Below are positions 34,270 to 43,576 of a DNA stretch of 64,000 nt, one piece after another (position 1 is the stretch's first letter; the number at the start of each line of letters is the position of its first letter). The stretch is from the NCBI GenBank assembly GCA_005402585.1, contig BIFP01000057.1:20727-84726 (forward strand), written 5' to 3'. The stretch is from Micromonosporaceae bacterium KJ-029 (lineage in GTDB: Bacteria > Actinomycetota > Actinomycetes > Mycobacteriales > Micromonosporaceae). The position numbers and the translations under genes are program-made. The notes under the pieces are model-generated. The model did not search any database. It saw nothing but the letters and a program-made list of their open reading frames with translations, and had not been told where the DNA came from.

Positions 34270-35673
34270 TCAGCCGTGTGCCTTGCCCCGGCCGCCGGGG
34301 CCGAGCTTCTTGCGTGGGCGTACCGAGATCTCGATCGGGCTGCCCTCGTAGCCGAACTCCTCGCGCAGCTTCCGCTCGACGAAGCGCTGGTAGCCGGCGT
34401 CCAGCGGACCGGTGGTGAAGAGCACGAAGCGCGGCGGGGCGACGCCCGCCTGGGTGGCGAACAGGATGCGCGGTGCCCGTCCCCCACGCACCGGGTGCGG
34501 GGTGGCCTGGACCAGGGCGGTGAGCCACGCGTTGAGCTGCGCGGTGGGGATCCGAGTCTCCCAGCTGGCCAATGCCCGGTGCAGGGCCGCGGCGAGCTTG
34601 TCCACCGCCCGGCCGGTCTTCGCCGACAGGTTCAGCCGGATCGCCCACGGGATCCGGCGCAGCTCCCGCTCGATCTCCTTGTCCAGGTAGTACCGGCGGT
34701 CGCCGTCGACCAGGTCCCACTTGTTGAAGGCGATCACCAGCGCCCGGCCGGCTTCGGTGACCATGGACAGGATCCGCTGGTCCTGCTCGCTGATCGGCTC
34801 GCTGGAGTCGAGCAGCACCACCGCGACCTCCGCAGCCTCGATCGCCGAGGCGGTACGCAGGCTGGCGTAGTACTCGGTGCCGCTGGCCTTGCCGACCCGC
34901 TTGCGCAGCCCGGCCGTGTCCACCAGGTGCCAGGTCTCGCCACCGATCTCGACCAGGCTGTCCACCGGGTCGACGGTGGTGCCGGCGACCGCGTCGACCA
35001 CCGCCCGCTCCTCGCCGGAGAAACGGTTCAGCAGGCTGGACTTGCCGACGTTCGGCCGACCCACCAGGGCCACCCGACGCGGGCCACGCGGCCGGTGTTC
35101 CACGATCTTCGGTGCCTCGGGCAGCGCCGCCATGATGGCGTCGAGCAGGTCACCGGAGCCACGGCCGTGCAGCGCCGACACCGGGAACGGCTCGCCGAGC
35201 CCGAGCGACCACAGCGAGGTCGCCTCGATCTCGACGGCCGCGTTGTCGGCCTTGTTGGCCACCAGGATCACCGGCTTGGCGCTGCGTCGCAGCATCTTCA
35301 CCGCCGCCTCGTCGACGTCGGTGGAGCCCACCGTCGCGTCGACCACGAACAGCACCACGTCGGCGGTGACGACCGCCGCCTCGGCCTGCGCGGCGATCGC
35401 CGCCGCCCGGTCCTTCGCGTCCGGCTCCCACCCGCCGGTGTCCACCACGGTGAACGCCCGGCCGGCCCACTGCGCGTCGTACGGGACCCGGTCCCGGGTC
35501 ACCCCGGGAATGTCCTCGACCACCGCCTGGCGGCGGCCGATGATCCGGTTGACCAGGGTGGACTTGCCGACGTTGGGGCGGCCGACCACGGCCACCACCG
35601 GCTGCGGGCCGGTCGGCTCCTCAAGGTCGAGGTCCGGCTCCCGCAGCTCCACCCAACCGTCGTTGTCACTCAC
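34270..35673 (-). CDS. der: Ribosome-associated GTPase Der (EngA)
   Basis: 467 residues with two tandem GTPase domains. The first has GRPNVGKST near 31-39, DTGGW and NKAD. The second has GRPNVGKSS, DTAGLRK and NKWD. A C-terminal KH-like domain follows (VRGGRAPRILFATQAGVAPPRFVLF). It acts in assembly of the 50S subunit. The GTG at 35673 is chosen over 35679 because it overlaps the stop of the small bridging ORF (GTGA) and has GAGG 7 nt upstream. Last gene of the operon. Confidence 0.95.
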   Translation of the reverse strand: MSDNDGWVELREPDLDLEEPTGPQPVVAVVGRPNVGKSTLVNRIIGRRQAVVEDIPGVTRDRVPYDAQWAGRAFTVVDTGGWEPDAKDRAAAIAAQAEAAVVTADVVLFVVDATVGSTDVDEAAVKMLRRSAKPVILVANKADNAAVEIEATSLWSLGLGEPFPVSALHGRGSGDLLDAIMAALPEAPKIVEHRPRGPRRVALVGRPNVGKSSLLNRFSGEERAVVDAVAGTTVDPVDSLVEIGGETWHLVDTAGLRKRVGKASGTEYYASLRTASAIEAAEVAVVLLDSSEPISEQDQRILSMVTEAGRALVIAFNKWDLVDGDRRYYLDKEIERELRRIPWAIRLNLSAKTGRAVDKLAAALHRALASWETRIPTAQLNAWLTALVQATPHPVRGGRAPRILFATQAGVAPPRFVLFTTGPLDAGYQRFVERKLREEFGYEGSPIEISVRPRKKLGPGGRGKAHG

Positions 35674-35744
35674 GCCCACGCCTCGTTTCGCTGGCCGGCG
35701 GCGCGATACACCGCGCCGCCGCGCCTGATGGTTCGCTCGGTCAC
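35670..35744 (-). CDS. Small bridging ORF (relay peptide) between cmk and der
   Basis: 24 codons starting VTERTIRRGGAV and ending QRNEAWA. Its GTG overlaps the cmk stop (GTGA) and its TGA overlaps the der GTG (GTGA), so ribosomes could pass from cmk through it to der. It is one of six such ORFs in the window that share length, position and mostly a [V/M]xER..R start. The peptide itself may matter less than the coupling. It is too short for normal gene prediction. Confidence 0.5.
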   Translation of the reverse strand: MTERTIRRGGAVYRAAGQRNEAWA

Positions 35745-36421
35745 GCCACTCCCCGTTCGGTGAGCAGCGCGCGCAGCCGCGCGACGACCTCGTCGATGCC
35801 CAGCTCGGTTGTGTCCAGTACGACCGCGTCCGGCGCCTGGGCGAGCGGGTCGGCCTTGCGGGTCGAGTCCAGCTGGTCGCGGCGGGCCAGGTCGGCGGCG
35901 GTGGCCGCCACGTCGGAGGCGTTCTCGGCGCTGCGCCGCGCCGCCCGCGCCGCCGCCGAGGCGGTGAGGTAGACCTTCAGGTCGGCGTCCGGGGCCACGA
36001 CGGAACCGATGTCCCGCCCCTCGACCACGATCCGACCCGCCCTGGCGATCATGTCCCGCTGCCGGGCCACCAGCAGCGCCCGCACCGCCGGCACGGCGGC
36101 CACGGCGGAGACCGCGGACGTCACCTCGGACCCGCGGATCTCGGCGTCGACGCTGACCCCGTCGGCGGTCACGCCGTACCCGGCGGGGTCGGTGCCGATG
36201 CGCAGGTCGACCTCGCCGGCAACCTTGGCCACCGCCTCCGCGTCGGTCAGGTCGACCCCGGAGCGCAGCACCGCCCAGGTGATCGCCCGGTACATCGCGC
36301 CGGTGTCGAGGTAGCGGGCACCGAGGCCGGCGGCGAGCCGCCGGGAGACGGTGGACTTACCCGAACCGGACGGCCCGTCCACAGCGACCACGCAGCGCCC
36401 GGCCGGTACGTTTTCCTCCAC
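35741..36421 (-). CDS. cmk: Cytidylate kinase
   Basis: 226 residues. The P-loop is GPSGSGKST near the N-terminus, the CMP-binding element is RYLDTGAMYRAI, and the insert and LID region contain VVEGRDIGSVVAPDADLKVYLTA and RRDQLDSTRKADPL. It converts CMP/dCMP to the diphosphates. GTG start at 36421 with GGAGG upstream. It lies in the conserved actinobacterial order rluB-cmk-der. Confidence 0.95.
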   Translation of the reverse strand: MEENVPAGRCVVAVDGPSGSGKSTVSRRLAAGLGARYLDTGAMYRAITWAVLRSGVDLTDAEAVAKVAGEVDLRIGTDPAGYGVTADGVSVDAEIRGSEVTSAVSAVAAVPAVRALLVARQRDMIARAGRIVVEGRDIGSVVAPDADLKVYLTASAAARAARRSAENASDVAATAADLARRDQLDSTRKADPLAQAPDAVVLDTTELGIDEVVARLRALLTERGVA

Positions 36422-36580
36422 CGTTGTCCTCCTCAGCCCGTACCCCGCAGTCCGCCCTCAGTGGCGGACGCGAGCGGTTGCCCACACGTCTTCAATCATG
36501 CCCGGCGCGGCGGCCTACGGCCTGCCGGCACCGCCGGACCGCCAGGGAGCCTACCGCCAGCCCTACCCGCACGCGCGGGG

Positions 36581-37351
36581 TCAGTCACCCACGGCCTTGA
36601 ACAGGGCGGCGACCTCCGCGTTGGTCAGCCGCCGGGTGCGCCCGGCACGCAGGTCGCCCAGCCGGATCGGCCCGATGGAGGTACGCACCAGCCGGCTCAC
36701 CGGGTGGCCGACCTCGGCGAGCAGCCGCCGTACGATGTGTTTGCGCCCTTCGTGCAGGGTCAGCTCGACCTGGGCGGTACGTCCCAGGCTGTCCACCACC
36801 CGGAACGCGTCGACCGTCACCGGCCCGTCCTCCAGCTCGACGCCGGCAGACAGCCGCTTGCCGAGGTTGCGGGGGATCGGCCCGGACACCTCACACAGGT
36901 ATGTCTTCGGCACTCCGTAGGAGGGGTGCATCAGCCGGTGCGCCAGGGTGCCGTCGTTGGTGAGCAGCAGCAGGCCCTCGCTGTCCGCGTCGAGCCGCCC
37001 GACGTGGTAGACCCGCTGCTCGACCCGGTTGCCGAGGAAGTCGGCCAACGCGGTGCGGCCCTTCTCGTCGGCCATCGTGGAGACCACGCCGCGCGGCTTG
37101 TTCATCGCCAGGTACACCAGCCGGGTGTTGGCCACCAGCCGCTGGCCGTCGACGTGGATGACCGCGGTGGCGGGGTCGACCTTGTCGCCGAGCTGCGCCA
37201 CCCGCCCGTTGACCGTCACCCGCCGGCGGAAGATCAGGTCTTCGCAGGCCCGCCGGGAGCCCACGCCGGCGGCGGCGAGCACCTTCTGCAGGCGCTCTGG
37301 GCCGGTGTAGACGGGCGCGTCCGGGGATGGGGTGCGGTTATCGCGTGGCAT
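36581..37351 (-). CDS. rluB: 23S rRNA pseudouridine synthase, RluB/RsuA family
   Basis: 256 residues. An N-terminal S4 domain (RLQKVLAAAGVGSRRACEDLI, VTVNGRVAQLG) is followed by the catalytic domain with the active Asp in HVGRLDADSEGLLLLTNDG and the motif GRKHIVRRLLAEVGHPV. It modifies 23S rRNA. ATG 37351 lies inside the last 14 nt of scpB. Confidence 0.93.
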   Translation of the reverse strand: MPRDNRTPSPDAPVYTGPERLQKVLAAAGVGSRRACEDLIFRRRVTVNGRVAQLGDKVDPATAVIHVDGQRLVANTRLVYLAMNKPRGVVSTMADEKGRTALADFLGNRVEQRVYHVGRLDADSEGLLLLTNDGTLAHRLMHPSYGVPKTYLCEVSGPIPRNLGKRLSAGVELEDGPVTVDAFRVVDSLGRTAQVELTLHEGRKHIVRRLLAEVGHPVSRLVRTSIGPIRLGDLRAGRTRRLTNAEVAALFKAVGD

Positions 37352-38549
37352 CAGCAAGCTCTTCTACGTCGTCGGGGAGGAACGGGGCCAGTGGCGGTAG
37401 GTCGGAGAGGCTGTTCAGGCCGAGCTTCTCCAGGAACATGGTGGTCGTGCGGTACAGGTAGGCGCCGCTGTCCGTCTCGGTGCCGCACTCTTCGACCAGG
37501 CCGCGGGAAACCAGGGTACGGATCACCCCGTCGCAGTTGACACCGCGGATGGCGGAGATCCGGGACCGGGTCACCGGCTGCTTGTACGCGACGACGGCCA
37601 GGGTTTCCAGCGCGGCCTGGGTCAGCCGGACCGACTGCCCGTCGAGAACGAACCGTTCGACGTACGTGGCGTATTCCGGCCGGGTGTACAGGCGCCACCC
37701 CCCGGCGGCCCGGCGCAGTTCGAATCCGTGACCGGCCGCGGTGTAGCTGGCGGCGATCTCGTCCAGCATCGGGCCGACCCGCTCGGCGGGCTGCTCGAGC
37801 ACCTGGGCCAGCGTCAGCTCGCTGACCGGCTCGTCCACCACCAGCAGGATCGCCTCCAACGCGCCGCGCAACTCGGCGTCGTCGAGCACCGGCGCCGGCT
37901 CGGGCACCGCCCGCGCCCTGTTCGCCGACCGCTTCCGCGTCGTGGCGGCCTCCCCCGCGACCGCAGCTGGCGCTCCGGCTTCTGCTGTCTGCGCTCCGCT
38001 GCCCTCGGCCGGTTGAACCTGGCCCGCTGTCCCGGCCCGCTCGTCCGTCGCGACGGCGGCCCGCTCGCCGCCAGGCTCAGCCTGCCCGCCCGCTGCCGCC
38101 CGCTGGGCGGGGACGACGTCGGCCGGCTCATCCCCCGCCCCGTCCCGCGACTCGCCACCGAACCCGGCCTGCTGGGCTTCCGTGGCCTCAGCTTGCCGGG
38201 CGGGCACGACGCCAGTCGGCTCATCCCCCGCCGCGTCCCGCGACTCGCCACCAAAGTCGGCCTGCTGGCCTTCCGCCGTCTCGGCCTGCTCCTCGGCGTC
38301 GGCCAACTCCTCGACGGCCTCGGCCCGCTGGCCCCCAACGCCCCCGTCCTGTTCGCCGGGCGCGGTCTCGTCCGCCGGGATCTTGGTACGGGACTGCCCT
38401 TGGGAGGGCACCTTTGTACCAAGATCCGCAGCGTCCTCGGGTTCGTGGCCGATAGGGGTGGATTCGCGGGGTGGGGTGGGGCGTTGCCAGGGCGGGATCC
38501 AGGCGGCGGCCTGGTCGGCCAGCGAATCCCGGCGCTCCTCGTTGCTCAT
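37338..38549 (-). CDS. scpB: Segregation and condensation protein B with long disordered N-terminus
   Basis: 403 residues, about twice the usual length. The ScpB winged-helix core occupies about 225-400 (LRGALEAILLVVDEPVSELTLAQVLEQ, RLTQAALETLAVVAYKQPVTRSRISAIRGVNCDGVIRTL). The first 220 residues are Ala/Glu/Gly/Gln-rich and contain an imperfect duplication (QQADFGGESRDAAGDEPTG and QQAGFGGESRDGAGDEPAD). It forms the SMC-ScpA-ScpB condensin. The start overlaps the scpA stop (ATGA). Confidence 0.93.
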   Translation of the reverse strand: MSNEERRDSLADQAAAWIPPWQRPTPPRESTPIGHEPEDAADLGTKVPSQGQSRTKIPADETAPGEQDGGVGGQRAEAVEELADAEEQAETAEGQQADFGGESRDAAGDEPTGVVPARQAEATEAQQAGFGGESRDGAGDEPADVVPAQRAAAGGQAEPGGERAAVATDERAGTAGQVQPAEGSGAQTAEAGAPAAVAGEAATTRKRSANRARAVPEPAPVLDDAELRGALEAILLVVDEPVSELTLAQVLEQPAERVGPMLDEIAASYTAAGHGFELRRAAGGWRLYTRPEYATYVERFVLDGQSVRLTQAALETLAVVAYKQPVTRSRISAIRGVNCDGVIRTLVSRGLVEECGTETDSGAYLYRTTTMFLEKLGLNSLSDLPPLAPFLPDDVEELADATR

Positions 38550-39865
38550 CCGGCTCGCTCCTCCGTCGTTCCCGTCCCGTCCCCACCGGCCGCCGTGTCC
38601 GGCCCCGTCGCCTCCACGCCCGCAGTCTGCGCGCCGGTCGACGTGGGGACCGCTACTTCCAGGCCCGCCGTGACCGCGCCCGTCGGTGCCGCCAGCTCCG
38701 CGCCGGCCAGCGCCGGCACCGCTACCTCCGCGCCTGTCGCGCCCACGCCGCCCGACGTGAGCACCGCTGCCTCCGGACCCGGGCCCGCCGGTGCCGACCC
38801 CGCTCCGGTCGGGCCGGTCGAATCGTCCGGCGGGTTCGCGCCCACCGCACCGGTGCCGGAGCCGGCCGGGCCTGTCGGTTCGGCGGGGGTGCCGGCGTAC
38901 TCGTCGATGGTCAGGGTCGGGCCGCCGTCGGCGGGACCTGTCCAGCGTACGGTCAATTCCTCCAGGGCCTGCTCCTGCACGAAGGCCACGACGCCCTGCC
39001 GGTACAGCTCCAGCAGGGCGAGGAACCGGGCGACCACTTCCAGGGTGGCCTCGCAGTCGGCGCAGAGCAGCGAGAACGTGGCGGTGCCGGCCCGGCGCAG
39101 CCGCTCGGCGATGATCCCGGCATGTTCCCGGACGCTGACCCGCACCATGTGCACGTGGGCGATGGAGACCTCGGGTACCGGCTTCGGGGTCATCGCCTTG
39201 ACGGCCAGCTTGAGCAGCCGCTGCGGGCCGAAGCCGAGCACGAGATCCGGCAGCGCCTCGGCGTAGCGGGGTTCCAGGGTGACCGCACGCGGGTAGCGGC
39301 GTCCCCCGACCTCCTCCAGCGCGGCGATGTGCGCCGCCGCCTCCTTGTACGCCTTGTACTGCAACAGCCGGGCGAAGAGCAGGTCCCGTGCCTCCAGCAG
39401 GGCGAGGTCCTCCTCGTTCTCCACCTCTGCGGCGGGCAGCAGCCGGGCCGCCTTGAGGTCGAGCAGGGTCGCGGCGATCAGCAGGAACTCGCTGGCCTCG
39501 TCCAGGTCCCAGTTGTCACCCATCGCCCGGATGTAGGCGATGAACTCGTCCGTGACCTGGTGCAGGGCGACTTCGGTGACGTCGAGCTTGTGCTTGCCGA
39601 TCAGTTGCAGCAGCAGGTCGAACGGCCCGGTGAAGTTGGCCAGCCGCACGGTGAACCCACCGCCGTCGGCCGGCTCCGCGCCACCGCCGGCCTTCGCGCC
39701 ACCGCCGGCCTCATCGCCAGTGCCGGCTGCCGCGGCGGTGGCGTAATCGGTGACCGCCACCGGGTCCGCGCCGGCCGAGGACACCGACACACCGGCCGCG
39801 ACGGCGTCAGCCGCCGGGGGCGGATGCTCCGCTGCGGCGGCCGGGTCGAGGGGCGGCGCGTTCAC
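38546..39865 (-). CDS. scpA: Segregation and condensation protein A with long low-complexity tail
   Basis: 439 residues. The kleisin core is at about 70-310 (FTVRLANFTGPFDLLLQLIGKHKLDVTEVAL, FLLIAATLLDLKAARLLP, TFSLLCADCEATLEVVARFLALLELYR). The last 120 residues are an Ala/Gly/Pro/Thr-rich tail without known domains. It bridges SMC heads with ScpB. GTG 39865 is preferred by similarity to usual N-termini (NAPPLDPA); GTG 39895, six bases after a small upstream ORF, is the alternative. Neither has a clear ribosome-binding site. Confidence 0.9.
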   Translation of the reverse strand: MNAPPLDPAAAAEHPPPAADAVAAGVSVSSAGADPVAVTDYATAAAAGTGDEAGGGAKAGGGAEPADGGGFTVRLANFTGPFDLLLQLIGKHKLDVTEVALHQVTDEFIAYIRAMGDNWDLDEASEFLLIAATLLDLKAARLLPAAEVENEEDLALLEARDLLFARLLQYKAYKEAAAHIAALEEVGGRRYPRAVTLEPRYAEALPDLVLGFGPQRLLKLAVKAMTPKPVPEVSIAHVHMVRVSVREHAGIIAERLRRAGTATFSLLCADCEATLEVVARFLALLELYRQGVVAFVQEQALEELTVRWTGPADGGPTLTIDEYAGTPAEPTGPAGSGTGAVGANPPDDSTGPTGAGSAPAGPGPEAAVLTSGGVGATGAEVAVPALAGAELAAPTGAVTAGLEVAVPTSTGAQTAGVEATGPDTAAGGDGTGTTEERAG

Positions 39866-39901
39866 GCCGACGACCGTAGTCCACGGCCTGGACACCAGGA
39901 T

Positions 39902-40069
39902 TCAGAGCCCGCACAAACTGGCCTGGCGGGGCTGCAGCGCGCCCTGGCACATCGACTGGCGGCGTTGTCGTCGTCGGCCATGCAACACCGGCATGGCCTC
40001 CTCCTCCGCCTTGCCACCCTCGACCAGGCCACGCCTCGCCTCCACCGCCCAGTTTGCGCGGGCTCTCAC
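39902..40069 (-). CDS. Possible small ORF between parA and scpA
   Basis: 55 codons, starting VRARANWAVEARRGLVEGG and ending RQASLCGL. GTG 40069 lies 4 bp after the parA stop, and its stop is 6 bp before a possible scpA GTG. It fills the gap the way the bridging ORFs do, but with no 4-nt overlaps and a different sequence. The coding case is weak. Confidence 0.3.
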   Translation of the reverse strand: MRARANWAVEARRGLVEGGKAEEEAMPVLHGRRRQRRQSMCQGALQPRQASLCGL

Positions 40070-40073
40070 CGGC

Positions 40074-40997
40074 CTACCGCTCCGCCTGCGCGGCGATCAC
40101 CTCGCGGGCCAACTGCCGGTAGTTGCGGGCCCCGGAGGACGCCGGGTCGAGCGTGGTGATCGGGGCGCCGGCGACGGTGGACTCGGGGAACTTCACGGTC
40201 TTGGTGATCACCGTCTGGTACACCTTGTCGCCGAACGCCTCCACCACCCGCTGGAGCACCTGCCGGCAGTGGGTGGTGCGGCTGTCGTACATGGTGGCGA
40301 GGATGCCCTCGAGTTCCAGGTCGAAGTTGAGCCGCTCACGCACCTTGTCGATGGTGTCCAGCAGCAGGGCCACGCCGCGGAGGCTGAAGAACTCGCACTC
40401 CAGCGGGATGAGCACGCCGTGCGCGACGGTCAACGCGTTGATCGCCAGCAGGCCGAGCGACGGCTGGCAGTCGATCAGGATGTAGTCGTACTCCTTGCGG
40501 ACGCTCTTGAGCACCCGGGCCAGGGCCATCTCGCGGGCGACCTCGTTGACCAGCTGGATCTCGGCGGCGGAGAGGTCGATGTTGGCGGGCAGCAGGTGCA
40601 GACCGGCCACGTCGGTCTTGATGAGCACGTCGTCGGCGGTGACGTCGTCCTGCATCAGCAGGTTGTAGACCGACAGGTCCAGGTTGTGCGGGTTGACGCC
40701 CAGCCCGACCGACAGCGCACCCTGCGGGTCGAAGTCGACCAGCAGCACCTTGCGGCCGTACTCGGCGAGTGCGGCGCCGAGGTTGATGGTCGTGGTGGTC
40801 TTGCCGACCCCGCCCTTCTGGTTGGCCATCGCGATGATCCGGGCCGGGCCGTGCCGGTCGGTGGGCATCGGCTCGGGGATCGGCTTACGCATCGTGTAGG
40901 CGGCCGGATCGGCCGGGCCCAGGTCCGAGCCGAGGGCGTTCTGCTGTTCGCGGAGCTCCGACGTCCAGGTCTCGGCACGGTCACCGTTGCCAGCCAT
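40074..40997 (-). CDS. ParA/Soj family chromosome-partitioning ATPase
   Basis: 307 residues. The deviant Walker A is NQKGGVGKTTTTINLG (near 59), the A' motif is VLLVDFDPQGALSVGLG, and Walker B is YDYILIDCQPSLGLL. Located between scpA and xerD, it is the second ParA-like ATPase found in many actinobacteria and not the oriC-linked copy, and no parB follows. ATG 40997 has GGGAGGGGG upstream. Confidence 0.92.
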   Translation of the reverse strand: MAGNGDRAETWTSELREQQNALGSDLGPADPAAYTMRKPIPEPMPTDRHGPARIIAMANQKGGVGKTTTTINLGAALAEYGRKVLLVDFDPQGALSVGLGVNPHNLDLSVYNLLMQDDVTADDVLIKTDVAGLHLLPANIDLSAAEIQLVNEVAREMALARVLKSVRKEYDYILIDCQPSLGLLAINALTVAHGVLIPLECEFFSLRGVALLLDTIDKVRERLNFDLELEGILATMYDSRTTHCRQVLQRVVEAFGDKVYQTVITKTVKFPESTVAGAPITTLDPASSGARNYRQLAREVIAAQAER

Positions 40998-41166
40998 GTT
41001 CTCGTTGCCCCCTCCCGACGACCATCCGGCGTCGGAGCCGCCCGACGTCCTTCGCGGCGCCGCTGCGCACCCCGGTCATCTTGCCGCGAGGGCCGCGCCG
41101 ATGCCGACTGTACGCCACCGGCCAGCAGGGGTTCGGCACCCGCTCGGCGTGTCGGCCAGCGTCGGC

Positions 41167-42174
41167 TCAGGTACGCGCACGCGGATGCGCGGTGGCGTAC
41201 ACCTCGCGCAGTCGTTCGACGGTGACCAGGGTGTAGACCTGGGTGGTGGTGACCGAGGCGTGGCCGAGCAACTCCTGCACCACCCGCACGTCGGCGCCGC
41301 CGTCGAGCAGATGCGTGGCGTACGAGTGGCGCAGCGTGTGCGGCGAGACGGCCTGCGGCCCGTCGACGGTCAGGCCGGCCCGCGCCGCCGCGCGGCGCAG
41401 GATGGTCCAGGCGCCCTGCCGGGTCAGCGGTCCGCCCCGGGCGTTGAGGAAGACCGCCGGGGTGCCGCGGCCGGAGGCGGCCAACCCGGGGCGGGCGCGG
41501 ACCAGGTAGGCGGACAGCGCCCGCAGCGCGTACCCGCCGATCGGCACCAGCCGGGTCCGGCCGCCCTTTCCGCGCAGCAGCGCCACCCGGTCGACGACGT
41601 CCACATCGTCGACGACGGCGCCGACCGCCTCGGAGATGCGGGCCCCGGTGCCGTACAGGAACTCCAGCAGCGCCCGGTCGCGCAGCGCCAGCGCCGCGCC
41701 GTCCCCGGCCGCCTCGACCGAGCCGGAGGTCTCCAGCAGCCGGACCACGTCGTCGACGGACAAGGCCCGGGGCAGTCGGCGGGGCGGGGTGGGTGGCCGC
41801 ACGTCGCGGCTCGGGTCGGCGTCGGCCAGTCCCTCGCGCAGCGCGAACCGGTGCAGGCCGCGCACGGCGCTGGCGGCCCGGGCCGCCGAGGAGACCGCCA
41901 ACGGCGCACGCCCGTCGTCGCCGGCGCGCAGCCGGGCCAGGTGGCGTTCGATCTCGCCGGCCGAGACGGCCGCGAGGTCGGTCACCCCGGCGGCGGCCAG
42001 CGAACCGAGGTAGCGGTCCAGGTCCCGGCGGTACGACGCGAGGGTGTTCGCGGCCAGTCCACGTTCGACGGTGAGGTGGTCCAGGTAGCCGCGTACGGCA
42101 CGGCTCAGGGCCGGCGCGGGCTGGTGGCCCGCGTCGGCCCTGTCCGCTGCGGCGGTCGGTGGTTGACCGGTCAG
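41167..42174 (-). CDS. xerD: Tyrosine recombinase XerD, probable CTG start
   Basis: 335 residues if started at CTG 42174. The core-binding domain is VRGYLDHLTVERGLAANTLASYRRDLDRYLG (about 36-66). The catalytic residues are R in GTGARISEA, K in LRGKGGRTR, H and R in SPHTLRHSYATH, H in LGHASVTTT and Y in TQVYTLV. It resolves chromosome dimers at dif. The first ATG/GTG/TTG in frame is at 41985, which would delete most of the core-binding domain. CTG 42174 overlaps the ald stop (CTGA) and has GAGG 7 nt upstream, so it is the best start. Confidence 0.92.
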   Translation of the reverse strand: MTGQPPTAAADRADAGHQPAPALSRAVRGYLDHLTVERGLAANTLASYRRDLDRYLGSLAAAGVTDLAAVSAGEIERHLARLRAGDDGRAPLAVSSAARAASAVRGLHRFALREGLADADPSRDVRPPTPPRRLPRALSVDDVVRLLETSGSVEAAGDGAALALRDRALLEFLYGTGARISEAVGAVVDDVDVVDRVALLRGKGGRTRLVPIGGYALRALSAYLVRARPGLAASGRGTPAVFLNARGGPLTRQGAWTILRRAAARAGLTVDGPQAVSPHTLRHSYATHLLDGGADVRVVQELLGHASVTTTQVYTLVTVERLREVYATAHPRART

Positions 42175-43286
42175 GCGAGCACCTCGGCCAGGGGCAGGGT
42201 GGGCAGGTCGTGCGCCTCCGCGACCGGACCGTAGACGACGTGTCCGTCGTGGGTGTTCAGGCCCAGCGCCAGCGCCGGATCGCGACGCGACGCCTCACGC
42301 CAGCCGTGGTTGGCCAGCTCAAGCGCGTACGGGAGGGTGACGTTGGTCAGCGCGTACGTGCTGGTGTTCGGTACTGCGCCCGGCATGTTCGCCACGCAGT
42401 AGAAGATCGAGTCGTGCACCGTGTAGACCGGGTCGGCGTGCGTGGTGGGTCGGGAGTCCTCGAAGCAGCCGCCCTGGTCGATGGCGATGTCGACGAGCAC
42501 GCTGCCGGGCTTCATCCGGGAGACCAGCTCGTTGGAGATCAGCTTCGGGGCCTTGGCGCCGGGCACCAGCACCGCGCCGATGACCAGGTCCGCGTCCAGC
42601 ACCGCCCGCTCGATCTCGTACGCGTTGGAGGCGACGGTCTGCAGGTGGCCGCGGTAGATGGCGTCGGCCTGGCGCAGCCGGGCCACGTTCTTGTCCAGCA
42701 GCAGCACCTCGGACTGCAGGCCGAGCGCGATCGCGGCGGCGTTCATGCCGGAGACACCGGCGCCGATGACCACGGTCTTCGCCGCGTACACACCGGAGAC
42801 GCCGCCGGGCAGCACGCCCCGGCCACCGCCGGTACGCATCATGTAGAAGGCGCCGACCTGAGGGGCGAGCCGGCCGGCCACCTCGGACATCGGGGCGAGC
42901 AGCGGCAGCGACCGGTCGGGCAGCTCGACGGTCTCGTAGGCGATGCCGGTGACCTTGCGGTCCAGCAGCGCCTGGGTGCAGTCCCGGGAGGCGGCCAGGT
43001 GCAGGTAGGTGAAGAGCAGTTGCCCCTCACGCATCCGGTGGTACTCCTCGGCCACCGGTTCCTTGACCTTGAGCACCATGTCCGCGGCGTCCCACACCTC
43101 GTCGGCGCTGTCCAGGATCTTGGCACCGGCGGCGGCGAACTCCTCGTCGGTGATGCTCGACCCGACCCCGGCGCCGGCCTCGACGAAGACCTGGTGACCG
43201 CTGCGGGTGAACTCGTTGACGCCCGCGGGCGTGATCGCCACGCGGTACTCGTGGTTCTTGACCTCGCGTGGGATGCCGACCTTCAC
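42171..43286 (-). CDS. ald: Alanine dehydrogenase
   Basis: 371 residues, full length. The N-terminal signature KVGIPREVKNHEYRVAITP, the catalytic Lys/His region (VLKVKEP, LFTYLHLAAS), the NAD-binding VVIGAGVSGMNAA (near 170) and the conserved GGCFEDSRPTTHADP are all present. It interconverts L-alanine and pyruvate plus ammonia with NAD. It is probably co-translated with xerD through a CTGA overlap. It is divergent from the TM2 gene, with a 290-bp region between that should hold both promoters. Confidence 0.97.
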   Translation of the reverse strand: MKVGIPREVKNHEYRVAITPAGVNEFTRSGHQVFVEAGAGVGSSITDEEFAAAGAKILDSADEVWDAADMVLKVKEPVAEEYHRMREGQLLFTYLHLAASRDCTQALLDRKVTGIAYETVELPDRSLPLLAPMSEVAGRLAPQVGAFYMMRTGGGRGVLPGGVSGVYAAKTVVIGAGVSGMNAAAIALGLQSEVLLLDKNVARLRQADAIYRGHLQTVASNAYEIERAVLDADLVIGAVLVPGAKAPKLISNELVSRMKPGSVLVDIAIDQGGCFEDSRPTTHADPVYTVHDSIFYCVANMPGAVPNTSTYALTNVTLPYALELANHGWREASRRDPALALGLNTHDGHVVYGPVAEAHDLPTLPLAEVLA

Positions 43287-43576
43287 GTTGCAGACACCTC
43301 TCTTCGGGGACCGTTCCCCCGACTGCGCGGTGCCGCGGTAGCCCCATTGCTGCCACGGTCATCCGGTCCCGCCGGCGGCAGTCTAGGCGCGAGCGCACGT
43401 CATCGGAGCCTGCACTGTGACACCCGGTGGCCGCGGACGCTGACGATGTGTCAGGTATGGACCCCGGGTCGGAAGTGGACGCCACCTCAGCCGTCAGGAC
43501 AGTGTTCGACCATCATCGTCCCACTTGGGGGCCCCAGGGAGGACAGCGACTCAGTGGATCACTATTGTGTCGCCTC

